Assembly (NCBI GenBank): GCA_002104535.1
Contig: NBOG01000003.1
Coordinates: forward strand, 186,001 to 250,000
DNA from: Cognaticolwellia sediminilitoris
GTDB taxonomy: Bacteria; Pseudomonadota; Gammaproteobacteria; Enterobacterales; Alteromonadaceae
Direction: 5' to 3'
Length of the DNA: 64,000 nt
In this document: positions 1 to 7,981 of the stretch, piece by piece
How positions within the stretch are numbered: position 1 is the stretch's first letter
Layout: every line of letters starts with the position of its first letter
Notes under the pieces: model-generated
Databases searched by the model: none
What the model was told of the DNA's origin: nothing
The model's input: only the letters and a program-made list of their open reading frames with translations
Program-made: the position numbers and the translations under genes

Positions 1-971
1 TATGACTTGGTGAACACGTGCCATGACCTTTTTGAATGAAAACTGTGGTGTTGTGTTATCTAACCCGTAATGTTCGCCATGGCGAATTTGTTCAGCCAGC
101 TTTGCGCTTTTAATGATTGCTTTACTAGGTACACAACCATAGTTTAAACAATCTCCGCCCATTTCTCCGGCTTCAATTAAGGTTACTTTTGCTTTAACGG
201 CAGCAGTGATATAGCTTGTCACTAACCCACCTGCGCCCGCACCAATAACAAGCATGTTTCGATCGAATTTTTTAGGTTTTGAATAGTTTTTGTAAACACG
301 ACGTTTTTTAAACAGGTTTAAAATGGCTTTTGCAATAAGTGGGAAAACACCTAATAAAGCAAACGATAAGATAAGATCTAAAGACAAAATACCGGACAAA
401 CTTTCTATTTGCGCAAGTTGTGTACCCGCATTAACAAATACAAAGGTACCTGCTAGCATACCCACTTGGCTTACCCAATAAAAAGTCCATGATTTGATTG
501 CGGTAACGCCCATTAATAAATTGATTAAAAAGAACGGAAAAACCGGCACTAAACGTAAAGTAAATAAGTAGAAACCACCTTCTTTTTCAACACCTTGGTC
601 TATAGCAGCTAAGCGTTCAGGAAAACGTTTTTTGATTGAATCGCGAAGTAAATATCTAGAGACTAAAAACGCCAAAGTAGCACCAATAGTCGATGCAAAA
701 GAAACAATTAATAAACCTTCAGCTAAGCCAAATAGGGCACCAGCCGCTAATGTTAAGATTGCGGCACCCGGTAAAGAAAGCGCTGTGACCAGTACGTAAA
801 ACAAAAAGAATCCGCCAATGACTAATAATGGTGATTGTTCACGCCATTGATGGAATTGGTCCATTGAGCCCTTTATCCCTTCCAAGGTTAATATTTGATT
901 CAGTTCAAAATAAAAAAACAGTATCACTGCCATGCCAGCTAGCAATAATAATAGTAACTTTTTAATCATGT
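1..971 (-). CDS. TVP38/TMEM64 (DedA-like) membrane domain fused to FAD-dependent disulfide oxidoreductase, 3' end cut by window edge
   Basis: I translated this by hand from the ATG at 971; it stays open to base 1, giving about 323 residues. The first ~230 residues form a hydrophobic VTT/SNARE-associated (TVP38/TMEM64) membrane domain with a short N-terminal anchor (MIKKLLLLLLAGM). A basic linker (FKKRRVYKNY) then leads into a Rossmann motif (LVIGAGAGGL) and the redox-active disulfide motif CLNYGCVPSK of mercuric reductase-like flavoproteins. The NADPH and dimerisation domains lie beyond the edge. Such fusions are known in proteobacteria as bifunctional TVP38 family/FAD-dependent oxidoreductases; the substrate is not established. 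The gene lies 49 bp downstream of the TonB receptor gene on the same strand and may be cotranscribed with it. Confidence 0.85.
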
Positions 972-1020
972 ATTTCTCTTTAAATTTTGATTGGTATTCA
1001 AAGGTTCTATAGACCTTCGC

Positions 1021-3384
1021 TTAGAATTGATGCGTCAGTGTAAGTTTGGCGTTGATTGGTAACTCTGGAAATACCAAGGTTGCTCCGAAATATCCGCCTT
1101 CAAAAACAGGGCGCCAATTGTCTTGATTGGTCACATTATTAATATCGACACGCAGTTTAGTTGCGGCGGAAATACTGTAGCTGGTATTCACATTTAGCGT
1201 GTATTGATCGCGTATGTTAACCGTAGCTAAAAAATCTAATGGATAACTTGATGTGTATAAACCCGAAAAACCAACTTGCCACTGGTTATTCAAAGCATAG
1301 CTACCGTTAAAGCTCAATGATTGCTCAGGAATGCCTTGCACTTTAGCATTAGATGGCGCGAATGTCGTATAGTTAGGGGCGCCAACTCCGGTACCGACTA
1401 TAATGTCAGGGCGTGAATTATCAAAGGCATCCGCTACCTGTGCAGAGTCTTGACCACTGGCGGAGTTATCATATCTAGCATCAATATAACTATAGCCTGC
1501 ACTTAACCACAAAGGGTAGGCATCGTAAAATACTTGCCCTTCAAAACCTTGTGTACGGATACCAGTATTACTGCCATCGCGGTTACGTAAGCTACGACGT
1601 TGACTAAATAAAGCGCCATCAGCATACCAATCGCTATCGTTTGGCGCATATTTAACACCAAATTCGACTAAAGTATTTTCAGTCGCAAAGTTTTGTGCAC
1701 TGATGGTATTGTTACCAGATAATGAAGTACCGCCCGCCATACTGTTTGAGGTTGCTTCATTGTAGGTTGCTGCTGCATAAGCGGTGTAATCACTATTGAT
1801 TGTATAACCAACACTGATTTGGCCAGAGTGTAAGATTTCGTTAATACTATCTCTTGCCGCTACTTGTCCTTGTGGCGCAACAGGGTCTTTGGCGTCGACA
1901 TCATAAAAATCTATGCGGTAACCAACACTGGTGTGTAAATCGTTTGTCCAATCAGAATCATGCTGAATGGCAAAGCCTGTTTGCCACGAACGTGAATCTG
2001 TTGTGTCTGATAAATTAAAATCACCACTACCATCATTGTTAATATCATACTGGCCACCAGGAGAAACAAAAACACCTGGACGTAGTTCAACTAATCGTGC
2101 TTTTTGCGCTGATGATAAAGGTATTCTGCGATTTGAAATGGGGCCAGATAAATCAATAGGCGCATCAGCTTCAGTAGTAAATTGGCTATACCCAAGGACT
2201 TTATTATAACGCACATCAAAGGCGAAAATAGTTTGCTGGGTGTCTTGCCATTGATACGTTAACTCAGTACGGTTTTGCGCTGTATCTGCACCATCAATAA
2301 TTTCAACAAAACTGTTTTGTGCTATTTCTTCTCGCTGCAAATGTTGGAAATAGCTGATATTTTTAATGCTAGTTTTTGGCGACAGTTCACGCTTATAAAT
2401 ACTGTGTAATAAATAGGTCGTTGCTTGATTTTCGTTGTCCGGATCGGTCAACACGCGACTTCTATCTAATTTAATTTCGCCTGTAGGCGATACAATAGAC
2501 CCTGCGGCTGGGATTGTACTGCCGTTACTTTGCTGACCTTGGCCGGTAATGTATAAGCCATGATCAATAAGTGCTTGAGTAGGGCGGTTAATACCCGCAT
2601 TATCGGTAAAATCGACTTGGTAATATTCAAAATTAATATCCCAAATGCTTTTATCATCAGGTATCAAGCGTAATGCAGCAAAAAGGCTGTCACTTTTCAT
2701 TGAAGAATAATCATAAAAACTATTATTATCAATGTGTTCAGCACTGATTCTAAAAGCCAACTCATCTTTGACAACGACACTATTGTAATCAATTTGTGCT
2801 CGATATTGATCCCAACGGCCGGCTGATAAGTTTACTTTACCTTTATCTTGTTTAGTTGATGCTGTTTTTGAATGTAAATTAACGAAACCACCATTGCGTT
2901 GGCTTGAGCCAAATAATACCGGTGGCGCGCCTTTAACAACATCTATTTGGCCCACGGCATTAAATGAAAGTGGGACACCAAAACCATTATTGCCTGCTTG
3001 TCGTCGTGTGCCATCTTGAAATAATTCACCCAGTTGACCGCGAATTGTTGGCAAGCTAGGGGCACCAAAGCCACTGGCTGAATATGTATTTGGACTTACG
3101 GCTAATACGTCTTGTAATGTGGTGATATTAAGCTGTTCTATTAATTCACTGGATATAGGGGTCACTGAGCGAGCAATATCTTTGATATTAATGTTATCGC
3201 CAAATGGACCATCAACAGTATTATCTTTTATGCTCAGGCCTTGAGATTGATTAACATGACCTATAATTTCTATCACCTCTAACGGTTGCTCTTCCAAGTC
3301 CTGCTCGGCATAAGAAACAAGAGGAATGTTTAAAAGGGCTGCTATCGATAAAGCTAAATATGAATGCTTCAAAAGTTTACTCAC
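1021..3384 (-). CDS. TonB-dependent outer-membrane receptor
   Basis: 787 residues with a Sec signal peptide (about 1-26, ending LVSYA), a TonB-box-like stretch soon after (LEVIEIIGH), a plug domain at about 60-175 and a long 22-strand-type barrel ending in the outer-membrane C-terminal phenylalanine (LTHQF). The plug reads like siderophore-type receptors (LPTIRGQLGELFQDG, then IDVVKGAPPVLFGS). It would import a scarce ligand across the outer membrane using TonB/ExbBD energy. The ligand cannot be told from sequence; no siderophore or haem genes are nearby and I did not find a convincing Fur box in the 197 bp before the start. It is divergent from the DoxX-like gene and upstream of the membrane oxidoreductase fusion. 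Confidence 0.9.
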   Translation of the reverse strand: MSKLLKHSYLALSIAALLNIPLVSYAEQDLEEQPLEVIEIIGHVNQSQGLSIKDNTVDGPFGDNINIKDIARSVTPISSELIEQLNITTLQDVLAVSPNTYSASGFGAPSLPTIRGQLGELFQDGTRRQAGNNGFGVPLSFNAVGQIDVVKGAPPVLFGSSQRNGGFVNLHSKTASTKQDKGKVNLSAGRWDQYRAQIDYNSVVVKDELAFRISAEHIDNNSFYDYSSMKSDSLFAALRLIPDDKSIWDINFEYYQVDFTDNAGINRPTQALIDHGLYITGQGQQSNGSTIPAAGSIVSPTGEIKLDRSRVLTDPDNENQATTYLLHSIYKRELSPKTSIKNISYFQHLQREEIAQNSFVEIIDGADTAQNRTELTYQWQDTQQTIFAFDVRYNKVLGYSQFTTEADAPIDLSGPISNRRIPLSSAQKARLVELRPGVFVSPGGQYDINNDGSGDFNLSDTTDSRSWQTGFAIQHDSDWTNDLHTSVGYRIDFYDVDAKDPVAPQGQVAARDSINEILHSGQISVGYTINSDYTAYAAATYNEATSNSMAGGTSLSGNNTISAQNFATENTLVEFGVKYAPNDSDWYADGALFSQRRSLRNRDGSNTGIRTQGFEGQVFYDAYPLWLSAGYSYIDARYDNSASGQDSAQVADAFDNSRPDIIVGTGVGAPNYTTFAPSNAKVQGIPEQSLSFNGSYALNNQWQVGFSGLYTSSYPLDFLATVNIRDQYTLNVNTSYSISAATKLRVDINNVTNQDNWRPVFEGGYFGATLVFPELPINAKLTLTHQF

Positions 3385-3581
3385 TAAAGTTATTTAATAC
3401 TATTGATGGCCAATAAGACCTAAGTGTACCTCGTTAACTTTCAATTTATTTTAAGTTTTTTCTTTATAACTAAAAGGTTATTTTTTAAAAATTTGTCTAT
3501 GAAAGAAATAATACGAAGCGCGGTCTTACTTAACCTTAGTCACTTTTAAGTAGTATTTTAAATTAAGGAAATTTTAGTTTT

Positions 3582-3995
3582 ATGAGTAATTTAATAAGTT
3601 CAGACGTGCAAAGTCGTTTGCAGTGGTCTTTATTATCCCTTCGCTTTGGTGTGTTCATTGTCATGATAATGTGGACACTAGATAAGTTTATAAATCCCGG
3701 CCACAGTGCTCGGATATTTGAACATTTTTATGGCATCAGTGGTTCAAGTGATATGGTCGCTTATATACTAGGCGCGTTACAGTTGTTGCTTGTGCTTGCG
3801 TTCGTAATGGGTATCAAAAAACGACTGACCTATGGCATTATTTTTATCATGCACGGTTTGTCTACATTGTCTTCTTACAATCAATATATCGACGGTTTTA
3901 ATAACTTACTATTTTTTACTGCTTGGCCTATGTGGGCAGCATGTTTTGCATTGTATTTATTACGAGATCAAGACGTTAAGTTTACTGTGAAATAA
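3582..3995 (+). CDS. DoxX-like small integral membrane protein
   Basis: 137 residues with four predicted membrane segments (roughly 17-35, 58-78, 82-100 and 106-127). The pattern, with an early LRFGVFIVMIMWTLDKF segment and a later short loop before ALYLLRDQD, resembles DoxX/DUF417-like membrane proteins. Their biochemical role is mostly unknown, though some associate with redox or thiol stress functions. The ATG follows an AAGGAAATTT ribosome-binding stretch. The gene is transcribed alone, divergent from the TonB receptor. The family call rests on topology and general resemblance, not on a catalytic motif. Confidence 0.65.
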   Translation: MSNLISSDVQSRLQWSLLSLRFGVFIVMIMWTLDKFINPGHSARIFEHFYGISGSSDMVAYILGALQLLLVLAFVMGIKKRLTYGIIFIMHGLSTLSSYNQYIDGFNNLLFFTAWPMWAACFALYLLRDQDVKFTVK

Positions 3996-4231
3996 CTAAC
4001 ATATTTTATAGATTTCTTATGTAATGTTGTGAGGTGTTAATTTCAAACCTTATTTATCCCGTTAACACTTTCGTAAATTCAACATAAAATAAAGTGGTTT
4101 AGCTATAATCTAAGCAGCTATTTTATTTATACTGTGATGGCTGTATAACTATAGCAATCACAGTATAATACTGCGGTTACTAGCAAGGTATCTTTTAGAT
4201 ATTTATAACCACAGGTTTTTTAAAAGCAAAT

Positions 4232-5875
4232 ATGACAGAGCAAACACATCATCCTGAACTGACAATAACGCAAATCCCTCTTGATAATGATGTGGCTACA
4301 AAATCATTCACACCAGGATTAAAAAAAGACGCTGCTTCTGTTCATCAGCCAATTGATAAATTTGCACCTAAAATCGTTCTGGCTACACTTAATGCTCGTT
4401 ATTTTCACACCAGTTTTGGCTTACGTTATCTGTACGCTAATTTAAATGAATTACAGCAGTTTTGTGAAATAAAAGAATTTATAATTCAAACCCGTGCCAT
4501 TGATATAGTCGAACAAATACTTGAGTCTAAGCCTGATATTGTTGGCTTTGGTGTTTATATTTGGAACATTGTTGAAACGACTGATGTCGTTAGTTTATTA
4601 AAAGTTATCGCGCCAGAAATTAAAATTGTCTTGGGCGGCCCAGAAGTTAGTTATGAAACAGAACAACAAGCCATTGTTGCGAGTGCCGATTATGTTTTAA
4701 CTGGCCCCGCAGATTTAAGCTTTTATCAATTGTGTAAAAGCCTTATCAATAACACGCCGCCAGAACAAAAAGTGCTGAAGTCAAAACCAGTAGCGTTAAA
4801 TGAAATTGCATTACCTTACGAATATTATACCGATGAAGATTTAACGCACCGTTTGCTCTATGTAGAAGCATCGCGTGGTTGTCCTTTTAAATGTGAGTTT
4901 TGTTTATCGTCTTTGGATAAGTCATCTACACCATTTGAGTTGACAGTATTCCTTGAACAAATGGAAATACTGTATCAACGTGGTGCTCGAAACTTTAAGT
5001 TTATCGATAGAACGTTTAACTTAAATATTAAAACTACCATGGAAATCATGCAGTTTTTCTTAGACCGAATGACAGACGATCTTTACCTGCATTTTGAAGT
5101 CGTCCCTGATCATCTCCCTCGAAAACTTAAAGAATTATTAGCGCAGTTTCCTGAGGGGAGTTTACAATTTGAAATTGGCATACAAACTTTTAATACCGAG
5201 GTGCAAGCGAATATTAGCCGCAAACAAAACAATGCTAAGTCTAAAGTGAATTTACTGTGGTTAAGAGATAATACCTCAGCTCATATTCATGCGGATCTTA
5301 TTTTTGGTTTACCCGGTGAAACCTTTGAAACCTTTAAAGATAGCTTTAACCAACTTTATCATTGTCGACCTCACGAAATTCAAATGGGCATTTTGAAACG
5401 CTTGAAAGGCAGCCCGATTATCAGACATACGAAAGCATTTGACTTACGCTTTAATCCTTTGCCGCCATTTAATATTTTAAGTACCGACAGGGTAAGCTTT
5501 GCCACTATGCAACGGATTAACCGTTTTGCTCGTTACTGGGACATGATTGGCAATTCAGGACGCTTTAAATACTCCTTACCTGATATTTTATCTGATAAAC
5601 CGTTTGATGACTTTATGGCGATCACCGAGTGGATATTTAACAAAACCGGTCAAATTCATAAAATTAACCTGAAAAAACTGTTCGAGTTATTGTCACAAGC
5701 CGTAGAAGCTTTATATCCAGAGAAACACTCAATAGTTATTGAAAAACTGGAACAAGATTATGAGGCATCAAAGTTAAAAAGCCTATTTAGTACACTGAAA
5801 CTTTATCAAAGCGAGCAGAAAGTGCAGACTATTAAAAATAAGTCATTACAGCGCCAGCAACGTCATTTAAGCTAA
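4232..5875 (+). CDS. B12-binding-domain radical SAM protein (DUF4080 type)
   Basis: 547 residues. After a ~40-residue leader, residues ~47-170 form a cobalamin-binding-like Rossmann domain (ILATLNARYFHTSFGLRYL, later VLGGPEVSYE). The radical SAM domain follows with the 4Fe-4S motif CPFKCEFC (C217, C221, C224) and the downstream strands expected of a TIM barrel (FKFIDRTFNLN, DLIFGLPGET). The C-terminal third fits a DUF4080 extension. Members are annotated as B12-binding radical SAM proteins, but the substrate is unknown. There is no cobalt-ligand histidine of the DxHxxG type in the N-terminal domain, so base-off B12 binding is not assured. The gene stands alone. Confidence 0.85.
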   Translation: MTEQTHHPELTITQIPLDNDVATKSFTPGLKKDAASVHQPIDKFAPKIVLATLNARYFHTSFGLRYLYANLNELQQFCEIKEFIIQTRAIDIVEQILESKPDIVGFGVYIWNIVETTDVVSLLKVIAPEIKIVLGGPEVSYETEQQAIVASADYVLTGPADLSFYQLCKSLINNTPPEQKVLKSKPVALNEIALPYEYYTDEDLTHRLLYVEASRGCPFKCEFCLSSLDKSSTPFELTVFLEQMEILYQRGARNFKFIDRTFNLNIKTTMEIMQFFLDRMTDDLYLHFEVVPDHLPRKLKELLAQFPEGSLQFEIGIQTFNTEVQANISRKQNNAKSKVNLLWLRDNTSAHIHADLIFGLPGETFETFKDSFNQLYHCRPHEIQMGILKRLKGSPIIRHTKAFDLRFNPLPPFNILSTDRVSFATMQRINRFARYWDMIGNSGRFKYSLPDILSDKPFDDFMAITEWIFNKTGQIHKINLKKLFELLSQAVEALYPEKHSIVIEKLEQDYEASKLKSLFSTLKLYQSEQKVQTIKNKSLQRQQRHLS

Positions 5876-6280
5876 CTTGAATAAACACCATTGTATAAAG
5901 CTTACCTTTTAGCGTGATATATTAAGTTTTCACAGGCACTTCACTTGTAATGAGTTTTAATTTAGGATTGATTGTGTTGAGGTTGAATTTTTAAGTTGCA
6001 ATTAAATTATTAATAAGTTTAACTAAATACTGATTAAGGCATATTAATCATCTTTCAATTACAGCTGTTTTGAACAGTGAAAAAACAATAAAAGTGTAAG
6101 CATTAAAATGAAGTTTTTTATCTAAGCGCCACTGCTAGTTCACTGTGCTTGGACAAAAATTCTAATATTTACCACAATAGGGAGGTTATATACGTTGACT
6201 AATCTTAGAGTGAATAGTTTTTGCATTACAACAAACTAATAACTAATCGCACTAGCCTCATCTGTAGGCTATTTGACTTG
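5876..6280. other. Intergenic region before the PstS-like/porin/GGDEF-EAL unit
   Basis: About 400 bp without a supported gene. I see no RNA gene, no strong hairpin and no clear terminator for the preceding radical SAM gene. It must hold the promoter of the next three-gene unit, but no good -35/-10 pair stands out. An in-frame TTG at 6221 would extend the next gene by 20 residues; the ATG at 6281 is preferred because it gives a normal signal peptide. Confidence 0.6.
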
Positions 6281-6721
6281 ATGTATAGAAGAATTACTTC
6301 GCTGTATTCTTCTCTAGTGATTACACTTGTTTGCCTTTTAGTCTCTGTAAGTTCAAATGCTAATCAAGTACAAGTTATTACTCATACGCCTCCGCAAAAT
6401 ACGGTAATGCTAAGAACCCAGATCAAAGCAATTTACTTAGGTCAGCAGACTCAGTGGCCTGACGGTTCTAAAATAACTGTTTTCATTCTTAATTCTAATG
6501 ATCCTTCCCACCAAAGTTTTATCAAAGAAGTACTTGAATTATATCCATATCAATTTAGACGCCGATGGCAAAAACTGTCTTATAGCGGCTTTGGGGTTAA
6601 ACCTACGGTTGTTAACAATAAAGAAGAAATGCTATTGAAAATAGCTACCGTGCCTGGGGCAATAGGTTACATAGATGAAAGAATTATGCGTGAAGGGGTA
6701 CAATATGTACAAATTGATTAA
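6281..6721 (+). CDS. PstS-like periplasmic substrate-binding-domain protein
   Basis: 146 residues from the chosen ATG at 6281, which places a basic N-region and hydrophobic core (SLVITLVCLLVSVSSNA) as a Sec signal. The mature part matches the short phosphate ABC transporter substrate-binding-like family: an early IKAIYLGQQTQWPDG segment, then FIKEVL, RRRWQKLSYSG and an ending PGAIGYIDE. It is about half the size of a true PstS and no pst genes are present, so phosphate transport is unlikely. These small proteins commonly sit beside a porin and a c-di-GMP or chemotaxis sensor, as here. The next gene starts inside its end (17-nt overlap), so translation is probably coupled. It may deliver a ligand signal to the GGDEF-EAL protein. 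Confidence 0.75.
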   Translation: MYRRITSLYSSLVITLVCLLVSVSSNANQVQVITHTPPQNTVMLRTQIKAIYLGQQTQWPDGSKITVFILNSNDPSHQSFIKEVLELYPYQFRRRWQKLSYSGFGVKPTVVNNKEEMLLKIATVPGAIGYIDERIMREGVQYVQID

Positions 6722-7964
6722 AAACCACTTCATATTATTACCCGCGCTATTTAGCTTGGCTTTGGTTTCTATTCCTTTAGTCAGTAATGCAAATAACCTA
6801 GATAAACTTTCTATTGGGGGATTTGTTTCACAAGGTGTTGTCCATACCTCTGATAACCAATTTTTTGATGAAAATGATGACACGTCTTTCAATATGACAG
6901 AAGCATCTTTACAGGCCAATTATCAGTTATCCTCAAGCGTTAAGATCTCTGGCCAAGTGATGTATAGAAATTGGGGTAAAATTGAAAGCAGTGTGCTCGA
7001 TTATTTGATGTTAGATTATAGCTTTCTATCTACTGACACCACAAATATGGGTCTACGTTTAGGCCGGATCAAAAATGACTTTGGCTTATATAACCTAACT
7101 CGCGACATACCGAGTGCGAGACCATCAATATTTCTTCCGCAATCAATTTATTTAGATATATTGCGAGATACAATAACGGCTTCAGATGGTATTAGCATAT
7201 ATGCTAACCACAGATTCTCTGCAGGTAACCTAAGTTGGCATTTTACTTATGGACTTTATAACGTTACTGATGACTTAATCGTCAGTATTTTAGGTCCAAC
7301 AATTAAGGGTGATTTCTCAGTACCTGAACATACACGCTATCTTAAATTTACTTGGGAACCACCTCAAGGAGATTGGTTAATTTCACTAGGCTATAGCGAT
7401 CCAACTGCTAGTTTCGAACAAGAGCTTGCGAGCACGGATCAAATTGGTGTAACACCAGGTCAATTTAATTACGAATCTTACTTGTTATCTTATCAATATT
7501 ATGCTGAAAATTGGGATTTCAGTCTGGAATATGAACGTAAAAAAACAGATTCAAGCGGTTTCGACCTTTATATACCTAACGTACCTGAACAGTTTCAACC
7601 TGATTTTCCACCTTTATTTAAGTTAAAAAATGTCAGTGATGCATTTTATGGGCAATGGCGTTACTTACTATCTAACGAGTTAACCTTTATGCTGCGTTAT
7701 GGTCGTTTTGTTTCTGATAATAATGATAAGAACGGCGAAAAGTTTGCAGCCGCTTCGGCAATTAATGCCCCTGCATTTAGTCGATATACCAAAACTTTTA
7801 CTACCGGCTTAAACTGGCAAATTTCAGAGCATTGGCGGATTGATCTTGAAGCGCACTATTTTGAGGGTACAGGGATAATTTCACCACTGGTTAAAGTGGA
7901 TACAAGTCAAAATACTAGCAAGTATTGGCAGCTATTTGCCATACAAGCATCTTATAGCTTTTAA
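6705..7964 (+). CDS. Outer-membrane porin-like beta-barrel protein
   Basis: 419 residues from the ATG at 6705, chosen because a GAAGGGG ribosome-binding site lies just upstream and a clean signal peptide follows (MYKLIKNHFILLPALFSLAL, ending SNA); an in-frame ATG at 6675 adds ten residues and spoils the signal. The mature protein is rich in alternating aromatic strands (LQANYQLS, WRYLLSNELTFMLRYGRF) and ends in Phe (ASYSF), typical of an outer-membrane barrel. It overlaps the PstS-like gene upstream and is 17 bp ahead of the GGDEF-EAL gene, so all three look like one operon. The substrate is unknown. Confidence 0.8.
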   Translation: MYKLIKNHFILLPALFSLALVSIPLVSNANNLDKLSIGGFVSQGVVHTSDNQFFDENDDTSFNMTEASLQANYQLSSSVKISGQVMYRNWGKIESSVLDYLMLDYSFLSTDTTNMGLRLGRIKNDFGLYNLTRDIPSARPSIFLPQSIYLDILRDTITASDGISIYANHRFSAGNLSWHFTYGLYNVTDDLIVSILGPTIKGDFSVPEHTRYLKFTWEPPQGDWLISLGYSDPTASFEQELASTDQIGVTPGQFNYESYLLSYQYYAENWDFSLEYERKKTDSSGFDLYIPNVPEQFQPDFPPLFKLKNVSDAFYGQWRYLLSNELTFMLRYGRFVSDNNDKNGEKFAAASAINAPAFSRYTKTFTTGLNWQISEHWRIDLEAHYFEGTGIISPLVKVDTSQNTSKYWQLFAIQASYSF

Positions 7965-7981
7965 CTGCTAGGTAAATTGAA

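Noticed and set aside
3385-3581. Fur box for the TonB receptor
   Set aside because: No segment matches the GATAAT-type repeated hexamers well enough to report.
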